A stretch of 64,000 nucleotides of DNA, taken from NCBI GenBank assembly GCA_965140395.1, contig OZ223207.1, positions 1,240,001 to 1,304,000 of the forward strand. Direction: 5' to 3'. This DNA comes from Parvibaculum sp002684405 (GTDB lineage: Bacteria; Pseudomonadota; Alphaproteobacteria; Parvibaculales; Parvibaculaceae). Below, piece by piece: positions 26,852-36,655 of the stretch. The position numbers and the translations under genes are program-made. The notes below the pieces were generated by a model. It was given only the letters and a program-made list of their open reading frames with translations, was not told where the DNA came from and did no database searches. Numbering within the stretch: position 1 is the stretch's first letter; each line of letters opens with the position of its first letter.

Positions 26852-27652
26852 TCAGGCCGCCTGCCCCTGCTTGGGAACCACCAGACCGCGGCTCGCCTCA
26901 TCCTGAATGAAGTTCACGATCATCATGACCTCCGGGTTGTCCCCGTAAAGGTCCGCCGCCTTGGCCACCCGGTCGCGAAGCGCGCCTTCCGGCGCGAATA
27001 TGACGTCATAGGCCTCGCGCAAGGCGGATATCTGCTGGCGCGTGAAGCCACGCCGTTTCATGCCGACGAGATTGAGGCCGACCATATGGGCGCGATTGCC
27101 GATCACAAGGCCGAACGGGATGACATCGTTTTCGACACCGCTCATCCCGCCGATAAAAGCGTGCTTGCCGACACGGCCGAACTGCTGAAGCGCCGCGCCG
27201 CCGCCGAAGATCACATAATCCTCGACGGTGCAGTGACCGGCGAGCATGACATTGTTGGAGAAGACGACGTAGTCGCCCACCTTGGAGTCGTGACCGACAT
27301 GCGACCCCGCCAGAAAGGCGCAATGGTTTCCGACGCGCGTGACCATGCCGCCGCCCTCGGTTCCGGGGTTCATCGTCACATTCTCGCGAATGATGTTGTC
27401 GGTCCCGATTTCGAGCGTGCTTTCCTCGCCCTTGAATTTCAGGTCCTGCGGTGCATGCCCGATCGAAGCAAAGGGGAATATCTCCGTGCGCGCACCCACC
27501 GTCGTATGGCCGGCGACGACCACATGGCTGTGCAGAACGACATCGTCATCCAGCACGACGTTTGGCCCAATCGTGCAGAAGGCGCCGATACGCACATTCG
27601 CACCGATGCGAGCCGCGGGGTCGATAATTGCCGTGGGGTGAATATCGGTCAT
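26852..27652 (-). CDS. lpxA: UDP-N-acetylglucosamine acyltransferase
   Basis: Transfers a 3-hydroxyacyl chain from ACP to UDP-GlcNAc, the first step of lipid A synthesis. The 266 residues form a left-handed beta helix of hexapeptide repeats (IHPTAIIDPAARIGANVRIG onward) and a short helical C-terminal domain. The catalytic His is His121 in SHVGHDSKVGD. The start overlaps the fabZ stop by one base (TAATG), so translation is coupled. Confidence 0.97.
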   Translation of the reverse strand: MTDIHPTAIIDPAARIGANVRIGAFCTIGPNVVLDDDVVLHSHVVVAGHTTVGARTEIFPFASIGHAPQDLKFKGEESTLEIGTDNIIRENVTMNPGTEGGGMVTRVGNHCAFLAGSHVGHDSKVGDYVVFSNNVMLAGHCTVEDYVIFGGGAALQQFGRVGKHAFIGGMSGVENDVIPFGLVIGNRAHMVGLNLVGMKRRGFTRQQISALREAYDVIFAPEGALRDRVAKAADLYGDNPEVMMIVNFIQDEASRGLVVPKQGQAA

Positions 27653-28128
27653 TACACCTTTGCCTGGTCGACGATCATTGCACCAAAGTCGGCTTCCGCC
27701 ACCAACACACCGTCGACCTTGCCTTCGCCATGATATTTCCAGACGGCGCCGCGGCTTCGAATCTTCGTCACGTGAATTTCCAGCTTGTCGCCCGGCACGA
27801 CCGGCTTGCGGAAGCGCGCCTTGTCGACGGTCATGAAATAGACGAGCTGGTTGCTGCCCTCCGTTCCCAGGCTGCTGATCACGAGAGCCCCCGCAGTCTG
27901 CGCCATGGCTTCCACGATGAGAACGCCGGGCATCACCGGGTTGCCGGGGAAATGTCCCTGGAAAAACGGCTCGTTGTTGGTCACGCTTTTGATACCGATG
28001 GCGGATTCGTCGCCCTTCATCTCGACGATGCGGTCGATCATCAGCATCGGATAGCGATGGGGGAGAAGCTCCATAACACGGTTAATGTCGGCGCTGTCCG
28101 GCCTTTCTTTTGCCTCGGTCTGACTCAT
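27652..28128 (-). CDS. fabZ: 3-hydroxyacyl-[acyl-carrier-protein] dehydratase
   Basis: Dehydrates 3-hydroxyacyl-ACP in fatty acid elongation and competes with LpxA and LpxD for the same hydroxyacyl-ACP pool, which explains its place between lpxD and lpxA. The 158-residue hot-dog fold shows LLPHRYPMLMIDRI, catalytic His59 in FFQGHFPGNPVMPGVL, and catalytic Glu73 in IVEAMAQTAG. It ends in a TAATG overlap with lpxA and lies 51 bases after lpxD. Confidence 0.97.
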   Translation of the reverse strand: MSQTEAKERPDSADINRVMELLPHRYPMLMIDRIVEMKGDESAIGIKSVTNNEPFFQGHFPGNPVMPGVLIVEAMAQTAGALVISSLGTEGSNQLVYFMTVDKARFRKPVVPGDKLEIHVTKIRSRGAVWKYHGEGKVDGVLVAEADFGAMIVDQAKV

Positions 28129-28179
28129 GCTTGCGTCCTCTATGAGACCCCGGATTCCATGCTGCCTGGCAGCAGAACC

Positions 28180-29238
28180 TCATTCCTTGCCGGCACCGGG
28201 CTTACGCCGCTGTCCCAGCCTTTTTATCGCGACTATTTCGCGACGCCATTCGCTTATCGGCCGCGCCGGCGCGCCGCCATATTGCTGACCGGCCGGCACG
28301 TCGTGCACGACGGCGCTTCGTGCCGCAATCTGCGCGCCTGTGTTGATGGTGATGTGTCCGACAAGACCTACCTGCGCGGCGAGCACAACGAAATCGCCCA
28401 GCTTGGTGCTCCCCGAGATGCCGGTCTGCGAAACGATGATGCAGCTGCGCCCTGTCTGCACGTTGTGGCCGATCTGAACCAGATTATCAATCTTGGTTCC
28501 CTCGCCGATCACCGTGTCGGGCCCCGCGCCGCGATCCACGGTCGTGTTCGCGCCGATCTCCACATCGTTCTGGATGATGACGCGGCCAAGCTGGGGCACC
28601 TTTTCGTGATGCGGCAATCCCATGGCAAAGCCGAAGCCATCCTGACCGATGCAGACGCCGGGATGAATGATCACACGGTCGCCGATATGGGCATGGCTCA
28701 CCGTGACATTCGGCGCAATGAAGCAGTCGCGCCCGATCGTGCAGCCCTTGGCGATGCTCGCATTGGCCCCGATCACCGTACCGGTCCCGACTTCCACATG
28801 CGCACCGATGGCTGCGCCGGCTTCCACCGTCGCGCCCGCTGCAATCTTTGCCGTGGGGTGAACATGAGCGCCCGGAGAAATCTCTCCGGCATCCCCCATC
28901 GTGTCCTCGCCGGTCGCTTCTGCCGGATAGAAGAGCTGGCTCGCCAGGGCGAAGGCCCGGTAGGGATCCTCGCTGAGGAGGAGACCTACTCCCTCCGGCG
29001 CTTCATCGGCCATGCCCGGTTTGATCAAGCAAGCTCCCGCCGAGGTGGCGCGAAACGCATCCTTGTATTTCGGATTGTCGAGGAAGCTGAGATGGGTCGA
29101 GCCCGCACTGTCCAGCGGGGCAACGTCATCCATCTGCCGGGAAGCATCTGTCCCCGGAGCCAATTGGGCCCCTACACGTTCGGCGATGTCGCCAAGCGTG
29201 AAAGGGCCCTTGTTCGTAAAGAAGCGCGGATCCGCCAT
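28180..29238 (-). CDS. lpxD: UDP-3-O-acylglucosamine N-acyltransferase
   Basis: Adds the second hydroxyacyl chain (N-linked) in lipid A synthesis. The 352 residues have an N-terminal uridine-binding domain (about 1-110, with FLDNPKYKDAF) and then a hexapeptide beta helix (HPTAKIAAGATVEAGAAIG onward). The catalytic His region is QIGHNVQTGRSCII. A short C-terminal helix finishes the protein. It lies 40 bases downstream of the Skp gene and 51 bases upstream of fabZ. Confidence 0.96.
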   Translation of the reverse strand: MADPRFFTNKGPFTLGDIAERVGAQLAPGTDASRQMDDVAPLDSAGSTHLSFLDNPKYKDAFRATSAGACLIKPGMADEAPEGVGLLLSEDPYRAFALASQLFYPAEATGEDTMGDAGEISPGAHVHPTAKIAAGATVEAGAAIGAHVEVGTGTVIGANASIAKGCTIGRDCFIAPNVTVSHAHIGDRVIIHPGVCIGQDGFGFAMGLPHHEKVPQLGRVIIQNDVEIGANTTVDRGAGPDTVIGEGTKIDNLVQIGHNVQTGRSCIIVSQTGISGSTKLGDFVVLAAQVGLVGHITINTGAQIAARSAVVHDVPAGQQYGGAPARPISEWRREIVAIKRLGQRRKPGAGKE

Positions 29239-29277
29239 TCTGTATCATCACAGCCGGTGGACCCGGCGCGCCTCATT

Positions 29278-29898
29278 CTATTTCTTGCCTTGCTGCTGCT
29301 TCTGCAACTCCGCCATGGAGACGGGCTTGACCTTCACATCGGAGAGCTTTTCGTTCAGCCGCTTCAGCGCTTCCTGCGTGATATCGAGATCGACGCCGCC
29401 AGCCAGCACAACCGACTGATCCAGCAGCACCGTGCCGCCGCGCTCCTTCATGATATCGACGAAAATCGGGCGCAGAGCCGCCTGGACCTTCGCGCGGGCC
29501 TGCTGAGTACCAAGCTGGAAGGCCTGGCCCTTCTCCTGCATTGTCTTCTGAAGCTGACGATCCTTCTTCTGCAGCGCCTCGACCTTCTTCTGGAACTCGC
29601 CCTGAGAAAGAAGAGCTCGCTGGTCGCCGAGCTTCTTGGCTTCGGCTTCCATTTTCTTGCTCTGCTTCTGGTTTTCCGCCTGAAGGGCTTCGGCCTGGGC
29701 CTGCGCCTGTTTGCGAATGCTCTGGCCGACCTTCGACTGCGCGAAGAGCTGTTCGGTATTCACAATAAGGATGACGGCCGGCTTCGCCGTGGCACCGTCT
29801 TCGGCTTTTGCCGGAACGGATACAACCGACGCCGTGGCGACAAATGCAACTGCGGCCATGACAGCCGTGATACGCGATACAAACTGATTACGTTTCAT
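29278..29898 (-). CDS. skp: OmpH/Skp-family periplasmic chaperone
   Basis: Holds unfolded outer-membrane proteins in the periplasm on the way to BamA. The 206 residues start with a signal peptide (basic MKRNQF, hydrophobic core ITAVMAAVAFVATASVV, cleavage near AKA-ED). A short beta strand (AVILIVNTEQLFAQSKVG) is followed by a long coiled-coil arm rich in Gln, Lys and Glu (about 55-150) and a final strand region (GTVLLDQSVVLAGG). The ATG at 29898 opens the signal peptide; the frame extends 23 codons further without signal. The neighbours bamA and lpxD are the usual ones. Confidence 0.9.
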   Translation of the reverse strand: MKRNQFVSRITAVMAAVAFVATASVVSVPAKAEDGATAKPAVILIVNTEQLFAQSKVGQSIRKQAQAQAEALQAENQKQSKKMEAEAKKLGDQRALLSQGEFQKKVEALQKKDRQLQKTMQEKGQAFQLGTQQARAKVQAALRPIFVDIMKERGGTVLLDQSVVLAGGVDLDITQEALKRLNEKLSDVKVKPVSMAELQKQQQGKK

Positions 29899-29980
29899 CT
29901 TCTTTAGCTTCCTTCCCCCCGTTTGCTCCCACGCGGCGGTTCCCGATATTTCGGATAACCGCCGCAACTCGTCGATTGAT

Positions 29981-32401
29981 CTAGAACTGCGTCCCCGCGC
30001 TGAAGCGGAAGATCTGCTCCTGGTCGTAGTTTTCGGACATCAGCACTTTCGCGAAGTCCAGCTTCACCGGACCGAACGGCGACTGCCAGTTGACGCTGAT
30101 ACCGGTGGACACACGCGGCGCGAAAGCATCCTTGATATTGGTTGTGCCGTACGGATCGCGGGTATCGTTCAGGCCGATATAGCCATAATCGGCAAAGATC
30201 GCCGTACGGATACCGAGCGCTTCGGGAATGCCGTTCGGGAAGGTCAATTCGGTCGACCCGATGACATAGGCCTGAGCGCCGATCGCATCCTGGTTGGTCG
30301 TGTTGAGATCTCGGGGACCAACGCCACCACGCTTGAAGCCGCGAATTTCAGCGCCACCGAGATAGAAATGGTCGGACAAACGAACGCGCTGCCCAAGTCC
30401 ATGCACATAGCCGCCCTTCAGGCTCTGCGTTGCAACGAAGCCTTTAGCGACCTTGTAATAGTAGCGAGCGTCAGCTTCCGTTTTCACGTAACGGACGGTG
30501 CCGCCCAGACCAGCGAAGTTCTGATCGAACTGGAAGTCCCAGCCGCCGGTCGGATCCACGGGATCGTTACGATCATCGTAGTAATACCGGTAGCCGATGA
30601 TCGAACGAAGTTCCGATCCCGCCGCATCCTGAATGATCGCGGAGGTTGAGCTCACATTGTAGATCCTGTCCAGGCGGAGCTGATAGCGCAGCAGCAGGTT
30701 GCTCTTTTCCGAGAGCGGGAAACCGAACCGCAGGCCGCCGCCCTGGGTCATCGAGTCATAGGAGGCTTCCGTCTGGAAGTCCGTCTGACTGCCGAAGAGG
30801 TCGATACCGCCGACCAGATTCCGGCCCAGGAAATAGGGGTCGGTGTAATGGAAGTCGATCAACTGCCTGCGCAGCGAAAGCGACAGATTTGCGCTGATCT
30901 GAAGCCCTTTGCCGAGGAAGTTGCGCTCCGCCAGCTGAATGCCTGCAACGGCATTGTCCAGCGTGGAGAAGCCGGCGCTCAATGAGAGCGAGCCGGTGGA
31001 CTGTTCCTGCACATCTACATTGACGATCGTCCGATCGGGTTCGGAGCCCGGATTCTGCGTAACGTCCACGCGCGAGAAATATTGCAGCCCGCGAATGTTC
31101 TTCTCTGACTTGTCGAGAAGGACCTTGTTGAAGGCATCGCCTTCGGACATTTCCATCTGCCGGCGGATCACCGAATCCAGTGTGCGCGAATTGCCGGTGA
31201 TGTTGATCCGCTCCACATAGACACGCGGCCCTTCCGATATCTGGAAGGAAATGTCGATGGTCTTCGTGTCCTTGTGGCGCTTCACACGCGGGCGTACTTC
31301 GGCAAACGCGTAGCCTGCGGCACCGGCTTGATAGGTCAGCGCGTCGACGGTCTTGTCGATCAGGCCGGCATCATAGGTTTCGCCTTCCTTGGGCAAAATC
31401 TGCTTCTCAAGCGTATCCCGGTTCAGCTTGTCGAGTTCGGTGGTGAGCGAAATCTTGCCGAATTTGTAGACCGGACCTTCCTCGACCGTGAAGGTGATGT
31501 AGAAGGCGCTCTGGTCGCGGCTCAACTCCGCCTCGGCCGAGACGACACGGAAGTCGGCATAACCGCGCTGAAGATAGTAGCGGCGCAGCAATTCGCGGTC
31601 GTAGGTCAGCCTGTCGGGATCGTAGCTGTCGGAAGACGAAAAGAACTTCCACCAAGCCGACTCCGAGGTCGAGATCACGTCTCTGAGATCGCTGTCGCTG
31701 AACTTCTCGTTCCCGATGAAGTTGATCGAGGCAACCTTGGTCTTCGGGCCTTCGCTGATTTCGAAAACGAGATCGACGCGGTTCTGGGGAAGCTGAATGA
31801 TCTTGGGTTCAACAGTCGCTGAAAAGCGCCCTCCCCGCCGATAAAGCTCGACGATGCGGGTCACATCGGACTGCACCTTTGCGCGCGTATAGACCACGCG
31901 CGGTTTGAGCTGGATTTCCTCATTCAGCGTATCGCTGTCGATGGAACTGTTCCCTTCGAAGGCGACGCGGTTGATGATCGGATTTTCCGCAACGGAAACG
32001 ATCAGGGTCGATCCGGTCATATTCATCGAAATATCGGCGAAAAGACCCGTGCGAAAGAGCGACTTGATCGACGCGTCGGCGCCGGCGGCGGTATAGGTGC
32101 TACCGCGCTTCAGCGTCATGTAGGAAATGACGGTATCATCCTCGATGCGCTGATTGCCCCGCACATCGATCTGCCGGATGACGGGTCCTTCCTGCGCCAT
32201 CGCAGACGTTACCAGATGCAGCGAACTGCCCCCCGGCACCGTTCCAAGAAGCGCCAGTGCGAAGAACACCGCCACGCCAAGCGCCATCATCCCTGGAAGT
32301 CTGGTCATTCTCGTCCCCAGATATCTCATACCGTCAACAACCCAAGACCCGGCTACCGGAATATTCCCGGCGCCGAAGTTCCGCCATCGCAATGCCGACA
32401 C
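29981..32401 (-). CDS. bamA: Outer membrane protein assembly factor BamA
   Basis: The central Omp85 protein that inserts beta-barrels into the outer membrane. The 806-residue frame has a signal peptide (hydrophobic MMALGVAVFFALALLG, cleavage near AMA-QEG), five POTRA domains (about residues 75-420, beginning IRQIDVRGNQRIEDDTV) and a C-terminal barrel that ends with Phe (FSAGTQF), as outer-membrane barrels do. The barrel contains the RGF motif of Omp85 proteins (EIRGFKRGGVGPRD). The start is unsettled. A GTG at 32401 follows a strong GGGGGGAAAG; ATGs at 32329 and 32308 would give a more usual, shorter signal peptide, and GGGGACG precedes the latter. It lies between rseP and skp. Confidence 0.95.
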   Translation of the reverse strand: MSALRWRNFGAGNIPVAGSWVVDGMRYLGTRMTRLPGMMALGVAVFFALALLGTVPGGSSLHLVTSAMAQEGPVIRQIDVRGNQRIEDDTVISYMTLKRGSTYTAAGADASIKSLFRTGLFADISMNMTGSTLIVSVAENPIINRVAFEGNSSIDSDTLNEEIQLKPRVVYTRAKVQSDVTRIVELYRRGGRFSATVEPKIIQLPQNRVDLVFEISEGPKTKVASINFIGNEKFSDSDLRDVISTSESAWWKFFSSSDSYDPDRLTYDRELLRRYYLQRGYADFRVVSAEAELSRDQSAFYITFTVEEGPVYKFGKISLTTELDKLNRDTLEKQILPKEGETYDAGLIDKTVDALTYQAGAAGYAFAEVRPRVKRHKDTKTIDISFQISEGPRVYVERINITGNSRTLDSVIRRQMEMSEGDAFNKVLLDKSEKNIRGLQYFSRVDVTQNPGSEPDRTIVNVDVQEQSTGSLSLSAGFSTLDNAVAGIQLAERNFLGKGLQISANLSLSLRRQLIDFHYTDPYFLGRNLVGGIDLFGSQTDFQTEASYDSMTQGGGLRFGFPLSEKSNLLLRYQLRLDRIYNVSSTSAIIQDAAGSELRSIIGYRYYYDDRNDPVDPTGGWDFQFDQNFAGLGGTVRYVKTEADARYYYKVAKGFVATQSLKGGYVHGLGQRVRLSDHFYLGGAEIRGFKRGGVGPRDLNTTNQDAIGAQAYVIGSTELTFPNGIPEALGIRTAIFADYGYIGLNDTRDPYGTTNIKDAFAPRVSTGISVNWQSPFGPVKLDFAKVLMSENYDQEQIFRFSAGTQF

Positions 32402-32415
32402 GCTTTCCCCCCGGA

Positions 32416-33585
32416 TCAGCTAAACAGAGAGCTCAGAAACGAAAAGACCTGCAAATGCACCAGATCGTTCCATGTCGCAAAAACCATCAGCATCATCACA
32501 AGCGCCAGGCCGATCCTGAAACCGACTTCCTGTGCCTGCTCGCCCAGAGGCCGTCCGCGGACCGCCTCGACTGCATAGTAGAGAAGATGCCCGCCATCAA
32601 GCAGAGGAACCGGAAACAGGTTCAAAAGCCCGATACTGACGGACAGCATCGCCGTCATGTTGAGTAATGCAACAAAACCAAATGACGCCACCTGCCCCGA
32701 CACCTGCGCGATCCGCAACGGTCCGCCAAGCTGATCGGCGTCCCGCGTTCCGCTGACGATGCCCCCCAGATAGTTCATCGTGCTGGACACCACGAACCAG
32801 GTTTCCTTCGCGCCGAGCCATATGCTCGTCAGCGGGTCGGTCCGGACGACTTTGATGCCCTGTTCGCCGCCCTTGCTCTCGATCCCCAGAATGGGAAGCT
32901 TGTGAACATTACCGAAGCGGTCGGTGATTTCCTGCATGCGCGGCGTTGCGACCAGCGTGACCTCCCGGTCGCCGCGGCGGACGACGAATGTCAGCGGCTC
33001 GCCGCTGCTCGCCGCCACTATGCGCTGCATGTCTTCGAAGGTGTCGATCTTGCTGCCGTCGATCTTCACGACATAGTCGCCAGCTTCGAAACCGGCTTCA
33101 TCCGCGGCTGTTCCCTGACGCACGCCATCAACCGTCGGCAGCGCCACCGTCTGCCCTGCAAACGTGTAGATGCCGGCGAAAATCGCGATCGCCAGGATGA
33201 AATTCGCGATCGGTCCGGCAGCGACCACCGCGGCGCGCTGCCAGAGCGGTTTGAAATGGAACAGGCCTTTGCGCTGGCTATCGGGGATGGCGGCGAGTTG
33301 CTCACGACTGGGCATGCTCGCGGCGTTTTCGTCCCCGGCGAATTTCACGAAACCGCCAAGCGGAATCCAGCTCAGCTTCCAGCGCGTCTGATGACGATCA
33401 TTCCAACCGAAAATCTCGGGCCCGAAACCGATGGAGAAGGTGTCGACCTTCACGCCGCAGCGCCGCGCCACCCAGAAATGCCCCAGCTCGTGGAAGAAAA
33501 CCACGACGCCAAGGACAAAAATGAACGGCAGCAGATAGCTGAAAAGCGTCTCCCCGAACCCACCAATACTCGCCAGAATGCTCAT
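32416..33585 (-). CDS. rseP: RIP zinc metalloprotease RseP (site-2 protease)
   Basis: An intramembrane protease that cuts anti-sigma factors and signal-peptide remnants in the inner membrane. The 389 residues show the zinc motif HELGH (about 32-36) in the first helix, a single evident PDZ domain (about 120-215, VDGVRQGTAADEAGFEAGD), the LDGGH motif in NLFPVPLLDGGHLLYY and a final membrane helix. E. coli RseP has two PDZ domains and is about 60 residues longer. The ATG at 33585 is preferred to a TTG three codons earlier because AAGAAG is better spaced. A gap of 148 bases separates it from dxr. Confidence 0.95.
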   Translation of the reverse strand: MSILASIGGFGETLFSYLLPFIFVLGVVVFFHELGHFWVARRCGVKVDTFSIGFGPEIFGWNDRHQTRWKLSWIPLGGFVKFAGDENAASMPSREQLAAIPDSQRKGLFHFKPLWQRAAVVAAGPIANFILAIAIFAGIYTFAGQTVALPTVDGVRQGTAADEAGFEAGDYVVKIDGSKIDTFEDMQRIVAASSGEPLTFVVRRGDREVTLVATPRMQEITDRFGNVHKLPILGIESKGGEQGIKVVRTDPLTSIWLGAKETWFVVSSTMNYLGGIVSGTRDADQLGGPLRIAQVSGQVASFGFVALLNMTAMLSVSIGLLNLFPVPLLDGGHLLYYAVEAVRGRPLGEQAQEVGFRIGLALVMMLMVFATWNDLVHLQVFSFLSSLFS

Positions 33586-33733
33586 ATTATCCAACTTCTT
33601 TCACTGGCCGCCGGGGTGCGCCCCGGTCGTGCCGGCGATCATATCAGCCAAGTATGCCCAATACATGGACAAACGTCCGGCAAAGCCACCATTTTCCGCG
33701 AGTCACCAGCCCCTGACGGCGGTACAGCCTACG

Positions 33734-34936
33734 TCAGCATGACCGCTTTTGCACCCATTCAGACGCCAGTTTTCGCGACAGAGCGTCCAATTCGTAAACG
33801 TCTTCCAGGCCCGACGGCACCTGCGTTCCCCAGGCGTCGCTGCGCAGGACCTCTTCGACGGTAGCGGCGATTTCGGCGAAGGGGAGCCTTCCGCTCAGAA
33901 AGGCCGCGACGGCGACCTCATTGGCGGCATTGAGAACATTTGGTGCGGCACCGCCATCCTTCAGCGCCTCCCTTGCCAGCCGAAGGAGCGGAAACCTAAC
34001 AACATCAGGGACTTCGAAGGTTAATTTACCGATTTCCGCGAAGTCCAGACGCGCGCTTGGCGTGGCCATGCGCGACGGCCATGCCAGCGTATAGCCGATG
34101 GGCGTCCGCATGTCGGGCGATCCCAATTGGGCAAGCACGGATCCATCGACATATTCGACCATGGAGTGAATGATCGACTCGGGGTGGATGATGACGTCGA
34201 TCCGGCTCTCTTCTACCGGAAACAGGTAGAACGCCTCGATCAGCTCAAGGCCCTTGTTCATCAGCGTCGCGCTGTCGACCGAAATCTTGGCTCCCATCTC
34301 CCAGCGGGGATGAGCGACGGCCTGGGCCGGCGTGGCCGTGGCCATCTCCTCCACCGTCCAGGTCCGGAACGGACCGCCCGACGCCGTCAGAATGATCCGG
34401 GAGATGCTCTCGGGCTTGTCGGCCTCCAGTACCTGGAAAATGGCATTATGTTCGGAGTCCACAGGCAGGAGGACGGCGCCCGAGCGCTCGACCTCCGCCA
34501 GGAACAATGCCCCCGCCGAGACAAGGCATTCCTTGTTCGCAAGCGCCACGCAGGCCCCTCGCCGTACCGCAGCCAGCGTCGGCGCGAGCCCCGCTGCGCC
34601 GACAATGCCCGCCATAACGAAATCGGAAGGACGGGAAGCCGCCTCATCAATGGCTGTGGCCCCTGCCGCCGCCTCGATCCCGCTTCCGGCCAGGCCCTGT
34701 TTCAAGGCGTCATAGCCTGCGGGGTCGCCGATCACTGCAACCGACGGGCGGAATTTGAGAGCCTGCGCTACAAGGGCATCGACATTGCGGTGTGCCGTCA
34801 GCGCCTCGATCTCAAAGCTTTCCGGCTGGCGTTCCACGAGATCGAGCGTCGAACAACCGATCGAGCCGGTCGATCCGAGTATGGTGATACGCCTTGGCGT
34901 CGCATTCGACGCGGGCAGCTTTTCCGCTTCCGCCAT
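33734..34936 (-). CDS. dxr: 1-deoxy-D-xylulose 5-phosphate reductoisomerase
   Basis: Converts DXP to 2-C-methyl-erythritol 4-phosphate, the first committed step of the non-mevalonate isoprenoid pathway, and so feeds the neighbouring UppS. The 400 residues begin with the NADPH-binding ITILGSTGSIGCSTLDLVE. The metal and substrate site shows LANKECLVSAG, PVDSEHNAIFQ, ILTASGGPFR and GAKISVDSATLMNKGLELIE. The start codon overlaps the cdsA stop by one base (TGATG). The open frame continues upstream through cdsA in another frame, but that part is not Dxr. Confidence 0.97.
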   Translation of the reverse strand: MAEAEKLPASNATPRRITILGSTGSIGCSTLDLVERQPESFEIEALTAHRNVDALVAQALKFRPSVAVIGDPAGYDALKQGLAGSGIEAAAGATAIDEAASRPSDFVMAGIVGAAGLAPTLAAVRRGACVALANKECLVSAGALFLAEVERSGAVLLPVDSEHNAIFQVLEADKPESISRIILTASGGPFRTWTVEEMATATPAQAVAHPRWEMGAKISVDSATLMNKGLELIEAFYLFPVEESRIDVIIHPESIIHSMVEYVDGSVLAQLGSPDMRTPIGYTLAWPSRMATPSARLDFAEIGKLTFEVPDVVRFPLLRLAREALKDGGAAPNVLNAANEVAVAAFLSGRLPFAEIAATVEEVLRSDAWGTQVPSGLEDVYELDALSRKLASEWVQKRSC

Positions 34937-35802
34937 CAGGGCCAAATCAGCACTCCAGCCGCCGGGTTCGCGGCATTGTGAACAATTCCAAGCAGGGCCG
35001 CGGCGACCGTCACCGCCATCAAACCGTCTACCCGGTCCAGCACGCCCCCATGACCGGGGATGAGATGCCCGGAATCCTTCAGGCCGGCACGGCGCTTCAT
35101 GGCGGACTCGAAGAAATCGCCCAGTTGTTCGACGATTGCCAGACCCGCGCTCACAACCGCCAGCAGTATGGGAGACCCCGCCCCTATCATCAATGCAGCC
35201 GCCACGCCCGCCACGACGGCCCCGACCATGCCCCCTATGAGCCCGGCCCAGGTTTTTTTCGGCGAAATGGACGGCATGAGCTTCGGCCCGCCGATCGTCC
35301 GGCCTGCGAAATAGGCAAAGCTGTCGATGGCCCACACCATCACCAGAAGCCAGAAGACAGCCTCGAGGCCATAGGAAGGATCGTTCCGCAGCCAGATGAG
35401 GGCCACGAAAGGCAGCACCAGATAGGGATAGGCGATCAGGGCCTGCCCCGCCGATCTCTGCCGCCACAAGCGACCGGCCAGCGCGAAGGCCATAATGCCT
35501 GCGGCAACGGCAAGGCCAGCCGAGGGAAGCCCGGCGGCGGCAAAGGCAATGGCCAGCAGCACGGCGAGTATCAGGCCGAGCGCATCGCGAACCCCCGTGC
35601 TGCGATAGATGAGATGCGAAACCTCCAGCGCCATCGCGACCGCGGCAATGGCCAGCATCGCGGCGAAAATCCATCCGCCCGCCCAGGTACAGGCCAATGC
35701 CAGCGGCGCCAGCAAAAGGGCGGAGACAACGCGCCGCGCCATATCGCCAAATCGGGCGCTGCCCATTCGGGAGGTATCGGGCGGACCGCCAGGTTCAGTC
35801 AT
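34936..35802 (-). CDS. cdsA: Phosphatidate cytidylyltransferase
   Basis: Makes CDP-diacylglycerol from phosphatidic acid and CTP in the inner membrane, the branch point for phospholipids. About 288 residues with six to eight helices. The C-terminal family signature is present as KRRAGLKDSGHLIPGHGGVL-DR. The start is probably the ATG at 35802 (MTEPGG), which overlaps the uppS end slightly; an ATG at 35820 is possible. It overlaps dxr by one base at its end. Confidence 0.95.
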   Translation of the reverse strand: MTEPGGPPDTSRMGSARFGDMARRVVSALLLAPLALACTWAGGWIFAAMLAIAAVAMALEVSHLIYRSTGVRDALGLILAVLLAIAFAAAGLPSAGLAVAAGIMAFALAGRLWRQRSAGQALIAYPYLVLPFVALIWLRNDPSYGLEAVFWLLVMVWAIDSFAYFAGRTIGGPKLMPSISPKKTWAGLIGGMVGAVVAGVAAALMIGAGSPILLAVVSAGLAIVEQLGDFFESAMKRRAGLKDSGHLIPGHGGVLDRVDGLMAVTVAAALLGIVHNAANPAAGVLIWP

Positions 35803-35809
35803 ATCGCGA

Positions 35810-36568
35810 TCAGCTTCCATTTCCCGCCGGGACGGCGCCGAAACGGCGCTGGCGGCCGTTGAACTCGGCAATGGCGGCACGAAGATGGTCCGGCGTGAAG
35901 TCCGGCCAGAACACATCGTCGAAGAGAAGCTCGGAATAGGCGCTTTGCCAGATCAGGAAGTTGGAGAGGCGCTTTTCGCCGCTGGTACGGATCACGAGGT
36001 CGGGATCGGGAATGCCCGCCGTGTCGAGATAGGCAGATACCGTGTCCGGCGTGATTTCGTTTGCGCTGAGCTTGCCGGCCTCCACTTCCTGCGCGATGCG
36101 GCGCATGGCGCAGGCAATCTCGTTCTTGCCGCCATAATTGAACGCGATGATCAGGCGCAGCCTCGTATTGGCGCGGGTCAGCGTTTCGGCTTCATCGATG
36201 AGGGAGACCAGATCGGGATCGAGATGCGTGCGATCGCCGATGATGCGGATATTGACGCCGTTGCGGTGCAGCTCCGCGAGGTCGCGCCGGATGAACAGGC
36301 GCAACAATCCCATCAGGTCGTTCACTTCCTCGGGCGGACGGTTCCAGTTTTCGGAGCTGAAGCTGTAGAGCGTCAGATATTCGATGCCGATTTCGGAGGC
36401 GGCCCGGACGATGACGCGAACCGCTTCGACACCCTGGCGGTGGCCGGCAGCGCGAGGCAAATGGCGCTTGGCGGCCCAGCGTCCATTGCCGTCCATAATG
36501 ATGGCGACATGACGCGGCACCGCCTGAGAGGCGGTCTCGCTGTCATTTTGCTTGGACGTCAACATCAT
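35810..36568 (-). CDS. uppS: Isoprenyl transferase (undecaprenyl diphosphate synthase)
   Basis: A cis-prenyltransferase that builds the C55 lipid carrier for peptidoglycan and polysaccharides from farnesyl diphosphate and IPP. The 252 residues show HVAIIMDGNGRWAAKR with catalytic Asp26, LTLYSFSSENWNRP (substrate loop) and the C-terminal DLVIRTSGEKRLSNFLIWQ-type segment with the RxxRxSxFLxWQ pattern. It lies between frr (87 bases upstream) and cdsA. Confidence 0.97.
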   Translation of the reverse strand: MMLTSKQNDSETASQAVPRHVAIIMDGNGRWAAKRHLPRAAGHRQGVEAVRVIVRAASEIGIEYLTLYSFSSENWNRPPEEVNDLMGLLRLFIRRDLAELHRNGVNIRIIGDRTHLDPDLVSLIDEAETLTRANTRLRLIIAFNYGGKNEIACAMRRIAQEVEAGKLSANEITPDTVSAYLDTAGIPDPDLVIRTSGEKRLSNFLIWQSAYSELLFDDVFWPDFTPDHLRAAIAEFNGRQRRFGAVPAGNGS

Positions 36569-36655
36569 ACCGTCAACCGGGTTTTCTTATTCTAGCCGGG
36601 TCTGAGCGACCGTCATCCCGATAGTGAAACCTGCCATCAAGGCAACAGCAAGGCC

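Noticed and set aside
34937..35674. N-terminal extension of the dxr frame through cdsA
   Set aside because: The extension is the cdsA gene read in another frame (Arg/Gly/Ala-rich). Dxr similarity begins at 34936, which is also where the TGATG overlap with cdsA lies.
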